Below, piece after piece: positions 44,510-52,166 of a stretch of DNA of 64,000 bases. The first letter of the stretch is position 1. The number at the start of each line of letters is the position of its first letter. The stretch lies in IMG/VR virus record IMGVR_UViG_3300047323_000304, positions 62,001 to 126,000 of that record; one strand, 5' to 3'. The notes beneath the pieces were generated by a model. That model was not told the origin of the DNA. It did no database searches and saw nothing but the letters and a program-made list of their open reading frames with translations. A program made the position numbers and the translations under genes. This DNA is from a virus.

Positions 44510-44538
44510 AGTATAAACTTTCCATTATTGAATGTCAA
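44510..44538 (-). promoter_or_regulatory. promoter for the 683-residue protein gene
   Basis: TTGACA, 17-base spacer, TATACT. The A-rich motif lies ~10 bases further upstream. The leader is about 125 bases. Confidence 0.8.
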
Positions 44539-44661
44539 TACTTTTTAACATTATTTTTAATTTATTAACTTAAAACATACCTTTTACTTGCTTTTTGTAA
44601 TTTTAGAATGGGGCTATTACTAGGTTGTAGCTTTTAAGTTTTTATCATTTTTCTTTTATGT

Positions 44662-44691
44662 AAGTGGTAAAGTTGTGATTCTTTACCACTT
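44662..44691. repeat. perfect 11-bp hairpin in a 380-bp gene-free stretch
   Basis: AAGTGGTAAAG and CTTTACCACTT are perfect arms with an eight-base loop and no adjoining T-run. It follows the stop of the 75-residue gene and may stabilise that mRNA end or act as a weak terminator. The rest of 44380-44758 holds only the promoter and AT-rich sequence. Confidence 0.55.
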
Positions 44692-44758
44692 GTTAAATTA
44701 AGTTTATCATAATGCTTTTTGTCTATATTCTCTTTATTTTATTTTTAATTATATTTCA

Positions 44759-44986
44759 CTATACTACTTCTAAGTATTCACACCCATATCCACCTAAATT
44801 TAATTCTTCAATAATCTCCTCTAATCTTTTATAGTTTTCTGAGAACTTAGTATTTTCTTTTAAATCTTCTTTGTCAAAATAAATCATTAAACTATTAAAT
44901 TCTGGATTTATTTTTGCTTTAAATTTTCCTCTATATGTTTCTTTTAAACCTTGTTCAATTTCATTTTCATATTTTGTATAATTCAT
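44759..44986 (-). CDS. small acidic hypothetical protein
   Basis: A 75-residue protein (MNYTKYENEIEQGLKETYRG...) ending GGYGCEYLEVV. It has its own promoter and is followed by a perfect hairpin. Function unknown. Confidence 0.55.
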   Translation of the reverse strand: MNYTKYENEIEQGLKETYRGKFKAKINPEFNSLMIYFDKEDLKENTKFSENYKRLEEIIEELNLGGYGCEYLEVV

Positions 44987-45032
44987 AACTATTCTCTCAT
45001 TTAATTATATTTTGTCCACTTGGTATATTTAT

Positions 45033-45061
45033 ATATTACTACCAATCATTTCATCTGTCAA
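45033..45061 (-). promoter_or_regulatory. promoter for the 75-residue protein gene
   Basis: TTGACA, 17-base spacer, TAATAT, after an ATAAAATAAAAATAATATTA stretch. Confidence 0.75.
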
Positions 45062-45086
45062 CACTTTTATTAATATTATTTTTATT

Positions 45087-45257
45087 TTATCTCTTAGGTG
45101 TACATTTCTGCATTCTAGTCATTAATTCAGCTAATGTCACATTTTCTCCTTTTGTATATAATCCTAATTCAATAAGCATTTGCCCTATTGTTTTATTAGA
45201 TTTAAAATTTATTTTATTTAATAATTCATTTACCATATCTTTTTCACTGATATTCAT
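45087..45257 (-). CDS. 56-residue hypothetical protein
   Basis: MNISEKDMVNELLNKINFKS and 36 more residues, preceded by AAGGAGGT. Helical and basic; the stretch TIGQMLIELGLYTKGENVT could be a small DNA-binding unit, but this is weak. Function unknown. Confidence 0.55.
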   Translation of the reverse strand: MNISEKDMVNELLNKINFKSNKTIGQMLIELGLYTKGENVTLAELMTRMQKCTPKR

Positions 45258-45274
45258 TGTTTATAATTACCTCC

Positions 45275-45705
45275 TTAAAAGTCTTCAATTTCCCATTCAT
45301 CTCTCAACTTTAAAATATCTTTTATTGCTTTAGAATTATTGTTTAAGAACTTTTTAGCATATTTATCAGCAGACTTTTCATCTGTATATCCATTAAGCAT
45401 TATATCATCTCTATGTTTGAGTTCATGTAATAAAACACCTATACCATATAGCCTTTTATCTTCAATATTACCTTCTAGATTATAAAGCTTTATCATTACC
45501 TTATCAAACTCTTCGTTATAAGATCCTTCACAATTATAAGTTAGAATAAAACGAATATAATCAATTATACTTTTAGATTTAATATATCTATTTTCTTTTC
45601 CAGTACTATTAAATTTACTTCATCTAGATCTCTAAACTTAGTCAATTTTAATACTTTATATAGTTGTTTATTAGTTATAATATTTTGATTATTAATTATT
45701 CTCAT
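45275..45705 (-). pseudogene. frameshifted HExxH (zincin-like) protein
   Basis: An ATG after GAGGTG opens a frame that stops after 46 codons. A second frame beginning in protein-like sequence (TGKENRYIKSKSIIDYIRFI) runs through MIKLYNLEGNIEDKRLYGIG to LLHELKHRDDI and SADKYAKKF, then stops. HELKH is a zinc-metallopeptidase-type HExxH, and the aspartate or tyrosine downstream could complete the site. One added base near 45603-45607 joins the two parts into a ~143-residue protein. The part from 45496 down may still be made from an internal ATG. Confidence 0.6.
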
Positions 45706-45716
45706 AAACTACACCT

Positions 45717-46265
45717 CTATACATATTTCCATACTAGTTTATACACTGTTCCATCATCAAGAACAATTTTCCCTGATGATTTAAGTTCACTTTTACAACA
45801 CTTATTTATACTTCCAGCATTTACATTATAATATCTACTAGCATCAGTAACACATTTAAATTCTTTGTTAGTAGTTGTACATATTACTGGTTGTTTATCT
45901 TTTTTATATGTCTCTATTAATTTGGGTATATTTCTTGAAAATACATATAAATTTTCTGGTTTGTTATCCTCTCCTTTATTATTTTTGTGACGAATTATCA
46001 AATCATTATTATAGATATCAAATTCAGGATTAAACGCCTTATAAACTAATCGAGCTAGTGAATAGGTTATTTTAATACCATCTTTAGATAAATTCACTTT
46101 AGCTATCCCATATGTATCTAATCTAGCATTTAATAATCTTTCTTTAGTAAAATACTTTTTTCCTTCAATTGTATGTATTATTCGATTAAGGCTTTTAATA
46201 TTACCTAGATTAGATACTTTATAAATCCCTTCATATTCAAAAACATCTTTCCAAATTTCTTTCAT
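45717..46265 (-). CDS. NUMOD4-HNH homing endonuclease
   Basis: A 182-residue free-standing endonuclease: an N-terminal NUMOD4 motif (EIWKDVFEYEGIYKVSNLG), an HNH core (LIIRHKNNKGEDNKPENLYV) and a C-terminal NUMOD1-like DNA-binding helix (KCVTDASRYYNVNAGSINKC). It sits next to the frameshifted zincin-like gene. Confidence 0.85.
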   Translation of the reverse strand: MKEIWKDVFEYEGIYKVSNLGNIKSLNRIIHTIEGKKYFTKERLLNARLDTYGIAKVNLSKDGIKITYSLARLVYKAFNPEFDIYNNDLIIRHKNNKGEDNKPENLYVFSRNIPKLIETYKKDKQPVICTTTNKEFKCVTDASRYYNVNAGSINKCCKSELKSSGKIVLDDGTVYKLVWKYV

Positions 46266-46373
46266 ACTATAGAATCACTTCCTTATTTATAGTATAACAA
46301 ATATATAGTATTTTAATCAATTATAAATACTATATTAAGACCCTCTAAAAGACATCTTTTAACAAGACAGAGA

Positions 46374-46592
46374 TTATAGAATTACTTTATCCAACATGTC
46401 TACTTCAACAATTTCATAATCTCTGTAGCCATAATTATTTAATATATACTCTCTAATTAAATCTTCATCATCTGCTCCATTAGGTATATCTATTTGTTCT
46501 ACTTTAATTCTAATATTGTCTACATATTCTCTATTACTAAATACTATACAATAATCACGATATACTTTATTTTCGTATGTATTATCACTCAT
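46374..46592 (-). CDS. acidic hypothetical protein at a mobile-element boundary
   Basis: A 72-residue protein (MSDNTYENKVYRDYCIVFSN...) whose ATG overlaps the edge of the 286-bp inverted-repeat element. No ribosome site precedes it now. Removing the element with one TA copy would place this ATG inside the last codons of the gene upstream (AATGAGTGA), a normal coupled start. Function unknown. Confidence 0.5.
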   Translation of the reverse strand: MSDNTYENKVYRDYCIVFSNREYVDNIRIKVEQIDIPNGADDEDLIREYILNNYGYRDYEIVEVDMLDKVIL

Positions 46593-46876
46593 TATGGAGT
46601 GTCGCCAACAAAACCGACAAAACCCACGCTAAGACAAAAAATTGGGTATAAATTAGAGTTTTTACCTACGTTAATCCATTTATAATCGCAAATAAGTATC
46701 ATAAAGGTTAAATTCAAGTTGTTTTGATACTTTGTTTTTGGTAATAGTTTTGGAGCTGAAAATTAGTTATAATCCCACAGTTTTAGAGACTTTAAAAATA
46801 GTGCTAAAAACGAGGGTTTATGGAACTATATACCTTAGCGTGGGATTTGTCGGAAATGTTGGCTACACCCCATAAT
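46591..46876. mobile_element. MITE-like element with 43-bp terminal inverted repeats
   Basis: The two ends match in 37 of 43 positions in inverted orientation (outer ends ATTATGG and CCATAAT; inner ends CCCACGCTAAG and complement). The ~200 bases between are AT-rich with no open frame. The boundaries fit a TA target duplication, as used by Tc1/mariner/IS630-type transposases. It is not autonomous, and no matching transposase is in the window. Confidence 0.75.
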
Positions 46877-46999
46877 ATCTTTAATTAATAAATCCAATTT
46901 TTCTTCATCGTCAGTGCTTAATTTATATTTTTGAGTCATATCATCTAGACTCTTTTGACATTCTTGTTTTATATGTTCAAATAACTCATCTATATCCAT
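46835..46999 (-). CDS. small gene interrupted at its 3' end by the MITE-like element
   Basis: MDIDELFEHIKQECQKSLDD to LLIKDI is native; the last twelve codons (MGCSQHFRQIPR) are read from the element. Excision with a TA footprint would end the protein at KDINE. GAGGTG precedes the ATG. Helical and acidic; function unknown. Confidence 0.55.
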   Translation of the reverse strand: MDIDELFEHIKQECQKSLDDMTQKYKLSTDDEEKLDLLIKDIMGCSQHFRQIPR

Positions 47000-47003
47000 A
47001 ACA

Positions 47004-47261
47004 TTACACCTCACTATTTAATAAATTAACAATTTCTAAAACTTTAATTCTTGCAGAGTTTTCAGTTAGTTTAGTATGAAAATCATATTCCCTATCTTCT
47101 AAAATACACAAAGCTTCAATCCAACCTAATCCACCACGTTCTGCCAACCTTTTTAATGTTTGACTATGATTTCTAATTGCTTGTTTTTCATGTGGTTTTA
47201 CTATATCTAATGGAATATATTCTTTTGGATTTGAACCTAGTATTGGAAATTTATGTTCCAT
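47004..47261 (-). CDS. conserved-looking phage orphan protein
   Basis: An 85-residue protein with IPLDIVKPHEKQAIRNHSQT followed by LKRLAERGGLGWIEALCILE, a pattern I recall from small Firmicutes phage proteins of unknown function. Its end is four bases from the next gene. Confidence in the gene is good, in any function nil. Confidence 0.65.
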   Translation of the reverse strand: MEHKFPILGSNPKEYIPLDIVKPHEKQAIRNHSQTLKRLAERGGLGWIEALCILEDREYDFHTKLTENSARIKVLEIVNLLNSEV

Positions 47262-47738
47262 TTAATCTTCACTTCTTTCAATATTTAACTTTTCTAATAT
47301 TTTACTTACAGTTAATTCCTTTAAATCATCAAAGTCAGAATACATTCCTTCATTTATTTTATATTCAAATAATAAATATTTCTTACTTCTTTCTTTAGAT
47401 TGGTCATAGACATACATCTTACAACTGTCTTCATCTTTTTGTTGATAATCTATTCTTAATGGGCAATATGATGATTTATTCTTGTCCACTTTAAATACTA
47501 CTGCTAAAAATACTTGATTATCTGTCATTATATTATCTGAGCCTGTAATTGTTGGAATATCTAAAAATAAACCACTTTTACTAAATCTATCTTTAGGTAA
47601 TTCTTCCAAGTCAAAGAAGTTATCAGGTACAACTTGACTCAATACAGATAAACCTCTAAAACAAAATTTATCTATTGTAGATTTATCATAACTCTTGTTT
47701 TCTTTTAATTCTTTTATTATTGTTGATATATTTTTCAC
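47262..47738 (-). CDS. hypothetical protein
   Basis: A 158-residue protein, MKNISTIIKELKENKSYDKS onward, mixed alpha/beta, with SSYCPLRIDYQQKDEDSCKM in the middle. Directly upstream of the previous gene with no gap. Function unknown. Confidence 0.6.
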   Translation of the reverse strand: MKNISTIIKELKENKSYDKSTIDKFCFRGLSVLSQVVPDNFFDLEELPKDRFSKSGLFLDIPTITGSDNIMTDNQVFLAVVFKVDKNKSSYCPLRIDYQQKDEDSCKMYVYDQSKERSKKYLLFEYKINEGMYSDFDDLKELTVSKILEKLNIERSED

Positions 47739-47825
47739 TTATATCATTCCTTTCTTTTTTACTTAATATAATTTATTAACTTACAATAAAATACATTTTT
47801 TAAATGCTTGTCTAAGATTACGCAA

Positions 47826-48020
47826 TTATATTTTTTCTAAGTCTAATCCTATCAATATTAATTTAGTAATACAGTCACTAATCTTATTTGTTTCATAAAA
47901 TACCTTTTTAATTAAATAATTTTTGCCATCAAATATGATATCCTCGTCTTTTCTTGGCACTATTGGACTTTCAAAGCAACCAATACAACGCTCATTATAA
48001 TATAAGTTTATTTTTAACAT
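47826..48020 (-). CDS. small hypothetical protein
   Basis: A 64-residue beta-rich protein (MLKINLYYNERCIGCFESPI) that looks like a small barrel. AGGGAGG precedes the ATG and a perfect hairpin lies just upstream. Function unknown. Confidence 0.55.
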   Translation of the reverse strand: MLKINLYYNERCIGCFESPIVPRKDEDIIFDGKNYLIKKVFYETNKISDCITKLILIGLDLEKI

Positions 48021-48041
48021 AACATATAATCCTCCCTTAAT

Positions 48042-48064
48042 TACTGTGTAAAATCTACACAGTA
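48042..48064. repeat. perfect 9-bp hairpin between two small genes
   Basis: TACTGTGTA and TACACAGTA with a five-base loop lie between a stop codon and the next ribosome site. Without a T-run it may be an mRNA processing or stability element. Confidence 0.5.
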
Positions 48065-48068
48065 CAAA

Positions 48069-48251
48069 TTAATACTTTTTAATTTCTTTATTTAATTCTT
48101 TAATTTCATCTTTGCATTTTTGAATTTGATTTGTAATCCATTGTGCTTCTATATAATCATCTTCTGTTAGATATAATACATCTTCTTGAAAACTTTTTAT
48201 TTCCTCTGTTAGTATTTTAATTTTCTCAACAATTAATCTTCTTCCATCCAT
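48069..48251 (-). CDS. small helical protein
   Basis: A 60-residue coiled-coil-like protein (MDGRRLIVEKIKILTEEIKS...KELNKEIKKY). Function unknown. Confidence 0.5.
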   Translation of the reverse strand: MDGRRLIVEKIKILTEEIKSFQEDVLYLTEDDYIEAQWITNQIQKCKDEIKELNKEIKKY

Positions 48252-48298
48252 ACTCTTATCCCCTTTTTACACATTATCTCCTGATACAATACATTTTT

Positions 48299-48475
48299 TT
48301 ATATAGTAATTAATTTTCTTTTCTTCATTTCTTTTAAACATAATTTGCAAGTGACTTTTTCTTTATTTAAAGTTGCCTCTTGTCTTTGATAACCACAAAT
48401 AGTACCACTTCCTATTCTGTAATCATTTGGTATTTTAGAATCATGGTCTAAATCTAAATAATGAATTTTACTCAA
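48299..48475 (-). CDS. 58-residue protein with TTG start
   Basis: SKIHYLDLDHDSKIPNDYRI and onward, with one cysteine in TICGYQ and a pair in TCKLCLKE, a probable zinc site. The only start fitting the GAGGGTG ribosome site is TTG. Function unknown. Confidence 0.5.
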   Translation of the reverse strand: MSKIHYLDLDHDSKIPNDYRIGSGTICGYQRQEATLNKEKVTCKLCLKEMKKRKLITI

Positions 48476-48494
48476 ATTAATTCACCCTCTTTAA

Positions 48495-48635
48495 TTAATT
48501 TACTCTATTATAAAATTTTATAAATTCATGTTTTAACATTTTAAATTCGTCACTATTTAATTGTTTGAACTGTTCTTTGTTTAATTTCTTTTCAATAATT
48601 AACCATTCATAAAAGAAATACTCTATTTGATTCAT
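48495..48635 (-). CDS. 46-residue helical protein
   Basis: MNQIEYFFYEWLIIEKKLNK and 26 more residues; AAGGGGG precedes the ATG. Function unknown. Confidence 0.5.
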   Translation of the reverse strand: MNQIEYFFYEWLIIEKKLNKEQFKQLNSDEFKMLKHEFIKFYNRVN

Positions 48636-48690
48636 AATACGTTCCCCCTTCTTACTAATTTGTTGATAAAACTAATATTTGATTTAGATT

Positions 48691-48924
48691 TTATCCTTCA
48701 TATTCTATATTCAATTCTTTTGCTAATTGTTTAAAAATTCTTTCTAAATCTTCTATGTCATCTTGTTCCTCATCAAATTGAAACGTAAAATATGATTGAC
48801 TTCCGTCGTCTAAAAACCATGTAAAAGGAAATCCAAAAGTTTTTATAGTCCAACTATATGTTGGAGTTTTATTTTCCACATAATATTTCATTAATAAAAA
48901 AGTTTTAAAATTTAAACTATCCAC
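48691..48924 (-). CDS. hypothetical protein with GTG start
   Basis: A 77-residue protein with aromatic beta-like segments (YSWTIKTFGFPFTWFLDDGS). The GTG start overlaps the previous stop (TAGTG), and AGGAGGA is correctly spaced before it. Function unknown. Confidence 0.55.
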   Translation of the reverse strand: MDSLNFKTFLLMKYYVENKTPTYSWTIKTFGFPFTWFLDDGSQSYFTFQFDEEQDDIEDLERIFKQLAKELNIEYEG

Positions 48925-49220
48925 TATTCTTCCTCCTCAAACCAAATAATTTGAAAATGTTCTTTGAATTTCGCATCTTGATACCAGTCTTGGTCATGCC
49001 ACATTATTCCATCAGAGCCTTTAAAATCACCATCCTTATTTTTTCTAAAGTCTTTAAATTCTTTTGTTGGATTTATTGTAGCTAATACATATTCATAATA
49101 ATTGTGATAATATACTAGATATATTGTATCTTTATTGTTTTCATTACATTCAACCTCATATATGTATCCCGTTTTAAATATTTCATGGTCTTTTATACAT
49201 TTAATTTTATTACTATACAT
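48924..49220 (-). CDS. KOW/SH3-like small protein
   Basis: A 98-residue protein starting with NKIKCIKDHEIFKTGYIYEV, the opening of a small barrel fold common in phage orphan proteins, with an aromatic C-terminus. Coupled to the next gene. Function unknown. Confidence 0.55.
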   Translation of the reverse strand: MYSNKIKCIKDHEIFKTGYIYEVECNENNKDTIYLVYYHNYYEYVLATINPTKEFKDFRKNKDGDFKGSDGIMWHDQDWYQDAKFKEHFQIIWFEEEE

Positions 49221-49234
49221 CTTCTTTTTCTCCT

Positions 49235-49630
49235 TTATTCTTCTAAAATTTTATATATTAATATAGATTCTTTTAAGTCCTTCATCTTTTTATACATTAT
49301 TAATAATTGCTTTTGTATTTTTGTTTTAGTTTTCTTTTCTTCTAACTTTTTGATATTATTATTTAATGTATTTATATCCTCTATAATTTTTTCTTTAGTG
49401 GCTTTCTTAAAGCTATCACTCATTACATTGTCCAGCATATCATCATATTCTTTGTACTTTTTATCTAAATTACCTATAAGTTCGTCAACTATTCTACTAG
49501 ATGATATCACATTACTAAAATATAATTTTAATAAGTCCTTATCTATATCTTGATTAGAACAATACATGTCTGAAATTTTACTTATAGAATAACCTAGATC
49601 ATTATTTATTTCTATTAATTTATTACGCAT
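49235..49630 (-). CDS. coiled-coil hypothetical protein
   Basis: A 131-residue almost entirely helical protein with a lysine/glutamate-rich heptad region (~70-120, IEDINTLNNNIKKLEEKKTK). Function unknown. Confidence 0.55.
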   Translation of the reverse strand: MRNKLIEINNDLGYSISKISDMYCSNQDIDKDLLKLYFSNVISSSRIVDELIGNLDKKYKEYDDMLDNVMSDSFKKATKEKIIEDINTLNNNIKKLEEKKTKTKIQKQLLIMYKKMKDLKESILIYKILEE

Positions 49631-49681
49631 TCAATACACTCCTTCTAATTCTTAATAATATATTCCTTTCATGCAAACTTA

Positions 49682-49942
49682 CTAACTAATAGTTAGCTCA
49701 AATTCCTTACTAATATCTTCATTTGTTTTTAAACAATATCCTTCAAATTCAAGTTCTGAATCATCTAATGTCCAATCTATCATTCTAATCATTGCCAAAC
49801 CACCATATATAAATTTACAATATTCTTCATCGTTAAAGACTTTATTTGCATTGTCATTCATCATAGTTACTAATTCTTTTAATCCTTCAGATAATTCTGC
49901 TCTTTGTTTAATTATTAAATCTTTATTCTTCAATGTGTTCAC
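49682..49942 (-). CDS. hypothetical protein
   Basis: An 86-residue helical protein (MNTLKNKDLIIKQRAELSEG...). Function unknown. Confidence 0.55.
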   Translation of the reverse strand: MNTLKNKDLIIKQRAELSEGLKELVTMMNDNANKVFNDEEYCKFIYGGLAMIRMIDWTLDDSELEFEGYCLKTNEDISKEFELTIS

Positions 49943-49949
49943 TCCTTAT

Positions 49950-50159
49950 TTAAAATAATTTATACCATAACGCTTTTAATGTTTTCTTCCATTTTCCTTT
50001 TATAAGTTCATATCCATCAATGTATACTTTTCCATTTATTTGAGTTGAATTATTACCTTTCATATTATCATTCCACTTATATTCTATTCCATCAATACTT
50101 GTACTTCTTTTGGTTGAACTAGAAATACAAGTATGTCCATTTTGCATTTGAATATTCAA
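49950..50159 (-). CDS. hypothetical protein with TTG start
   Basis: A 69-residue beta-rich protein (NIQMQNGHTCISSSTKRSTS...). AGGAGG lies nine bases before a TTG, which therefore replaces the upstream ATG as the likely start. The stretch STQINGKVYIDGYELIKG resembles repeat-containing beta-sheet orphans. Function unknown. Confidence 0.5.
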   Translation of the reverse strand: MNIQMQNGHTCISSSTKRSTSIDGIEYKWNDNMKGNNSTQINGKVYIDGYELIKGKWKKTLKALWYKLF

Positions 50160-50206
50160 TTTTATTAACCTCCTATAAGTTGTTAAAAACATTAACTTAT
50201 CGTCTT

Positions 50207-50350
50207 TTAATCATTAACATCTAGAATTTGTATATTACTAACGCCTACTGCTGAACTATCCATACATTCTTTTATATAATCTTTTATATCCGAATCATCG
50301 GAAATACCTTCTTCATCTATAAATAAATCAAATTTGACTGTATATGTCAT
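50207..50350 (-). CDS. 47-residue hypothetical protein
   Basis: MTYTVKFDLFIDEEGISDDS and 27 more residues; GAGGAGG precedes the ATG, which lies just beyond the upstream stop. Acidic ferredoxin-like pattern. Function unknown. Confidence 0.5.
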   Translation of the reverse strand: MTYTVKFDLFIDEEGISDDSDIKDYIKECMDSSAVGVSNIQILDVND

Positions 50351-50351
50351 A

Positions 50352-50678
50352 TTACTTATCCTCCTCTTTACTATCTATAACTACTTTATATGTATAGCCT
50401 TTCTTATCATAATTCCAATCACTGTTTAAGTTCCATTTAATCTTGTTTTGATTTAAGATATCTATGCATTTAATTTGATCTTTAGATAAAGAATTAAATT
50501 GTTCGGCTAAACTATTTGCAAATTTATTACACTTTTCACTTAAATCTTCTATGAATTTTTCGATGTCTTTAGTATCTAAATTATTATTCTCTAATTCTTC
50601 TTTTATGTATTTAAAATCCTGTAAACTAAAATTTTCATACCCCACAAATCTATTTATTAATTCTAGAAATTCATTCAT
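50352..50678 (-). CDS. hypothetical protein
   Basis: A 108-residue helical acidic protein with a beta-like tail (WNYDKKGYTYKVVIDS). Function unknown. Confidence 0.55.
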   Translation of the reverse strand: MNEFLELINRFVGYENFSLQDFKYIKEELENNNLDTKDIEKFIEDLSEKCNKFANSLAEQFNSLSKDQIKCIDILNQNKIKWNLNSDWNYDKKGYTYKVVIDSKEEDK

Positions 50679-50739
50679 TTTTATATCCCCTTTATTATTC
50701 TTTATATTTTATTAATATCCTTTTAAAATCAAGAACTTA

Positions 50740-51402
50740 TTAACTTATGTCTATATCTTCTTCATCAGATAAATACCATTTACCTTCTTTAATTACTGTT
50801 TTATATTCTCTTGCATTAAAGAATCCCATCACTACGTCCATGAGTAAATTAAGTTGTAAGTAGCCTTTATTGCTATACTCTAGAAACCACTTATATTCTA
50901 ATTCATCATTATTAAATTCTTTTAATGTTATATCTGAATTTAATAAATCGTTCATTAATTCATGCTCAACCTTACATTTCTTATTTGACTCAACTACTTC
51001 CATAAAACCAACTGGTTGTGGAATTGGTATAAATACTCCATTGATTAAATAATCATATGGTTTCATAAAAGTATATTGGGGATGGCATTTCCAATCCATA
51101 TGTTTATCTTTATCCCCTTTATCCCCTTCAAGACTTCTATAAATTATCATTGTATTATTTTCTATATGTTCTCCATTGAAGATAACTTTAAATTCTGTTC
51201 CTACAGGCATTCTCATAGCTTCAATTATATTTAAGCCTTTCTTTTCTTCTATTTCTTCAAATCTTTCACTTACAAATTCATAAGCATCTCCTATGTCTTC
51301 TAAAATATATCTTCTATTTATTTCTTTTGCAACAGTATATATTTTATTTTCTTCTAATCTATTTTCAAATCCCAAATTATTTATACATCTAACTTTTTTC
51401 AT
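50740..51402 (-). CDS. hypothetical protein with SH3-like N-terminus
   Basis: A 220-residue protein starting MKKVRCINNLGFENRLEENK, the frequent small-barrel opening, then IIEAMRMPVGTEFKVIFNGE. The ATG after AAGGAG is preferred to an upstream GTG. It precedes a homing endonuclease gene. Function unknown. Confidence 0.6.
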   Translation of the reverse strand: MKKVRCINNLGFENRLEENKIYTVAKEINRRYILEDIGDAYEFVSERFEEIEEKKGLNIIEAMRMPVGTEFKVIFNGEHIENNTMIIYRSLEGDKGDKDKHMDWKCHPQYTFMKPYDYLINGVFIPIPQPVGFMEVVESNKKCKVEHELMNDLLNSDITLKEFNNDELEYKWFLEYSNKGYLQLNLLMDVVMGFFNAREYKTVIKEGKWYLSDEEDIDIS

Positions 51403-51457
51403 TCTATTCACTCCTTAATATTCCAAGTAAAATTTCCATTTGATTGGGATTTTTAAT

Positions 51458-52030
51458 TTATGTATAATACCCTTTATTCCCATTCTTTCTACTTCCTCTA
51501 ACCAACCTCGGTAAAGGTTCTAAATTTAAATTTCTCCATTTTTTACCTCCTACTATTAAAGATACTTCAGATGGAACTATGTTGTATAATTCTGCTATTT
51601 CTTTGTATAACATGTTAGTATTCTTACACAAATCATATATTTCTAATACTTTTTCTTCTGTTAATGTGCTATAATAACAATCTCTTCCAACTCTTTTACC
51701 CAAAGTATAACTAGCATGTATTTGGTTTTCTTTTTTACTAACCCATTCTAAATTGTCATCATAATTGTGGCTTTTTACTCCATCCTTATGATTAACCTCT
51801 TGTCCATCTAATGGTTTGCCTATGAATAAATATGCCACTGCTCTATGTAAACTTCCTGCATGAAACCCATCCTCAAAAGTTATATTACATTGTAAATATC
51901 CATCTTTATTAGGGGTACAGTTTAATAGCTTTCCCTTTTTACCAATAATCCTACCTTTATTTGAAATTTCATATCCATTATTTATTATCCATATTTCATC
52001 TTCTAAACTTTCTATGTGTTCTTTTCTCAT
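51458..52030 (-). CDS. HNH homing endonuclease (NUMOD4-like)
   Basis: A 190-residue free-standing endonuclease: a NUMOD4-like start (EIWIINNGYEISNKGRIIGK), the HNH core (VNHKDGVKSHNYDDNLEWVS, then KKENQIHA) and a C-terminal helix-turn-helix-like region (YKEIAELYNIVPSEVSLIVG). It lies between the 220-residue gene and the amylase gene and may have carried the latter in. Confidence 0.87.
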   Translation of the reverse strand: MRKEHIESLEDEIWIINNGYEISNKGRIIGKKGKLLNCTPNKDGYLQCNITFEDGFHAGSLHRAVAYLFIGKPLDGQEVNHKDGVKSHNYDDNLEWVSKKENQIHASYTLGKRVGRDCYYSTLTEEKVLEIYDLCKNTNMLYKEIAELYNIVPSEVSLIVGGKKWRNLNLEPLPRLVRGSRKNGNKGYYT

Positions 52031-52100
52031 TTAAAACCTCCTTATTTTAATCTTTTCGTAAATATTCTTTTTATTTTATCTAATATACTATTTTATATTA

Positions 52101-52149
52101 AATCTTTAGTTTATAATTTTCTATTCTTAAGTTATAATTTATTTATGTA
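52101..52149. repeat. AT-rich repeat 3' of the amylase gene
   Basis: AATCTTTAGTTTATAA and, further on, TTATAATTTATTTATGTA recur in the same order and orientation on the other side of the amylase gene (53145-53221). The composition is AT-rich, so chance similarity cannot be excluded. Confidence 0.4.
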
Positions 52150-52166
52150 TTAATATTAATCAAATT

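Noticed and set aside
46720-46815. GTTTTAGAG-like words inside the MITE-like element, suggestive of a type II CRISPR repeat or tracrRNA anti-repeat
   Set aside because: Only one short match, no repeat-spacer periodicity, no cas genes, and the surrounding DNA is explained by the inverted-repeat element.
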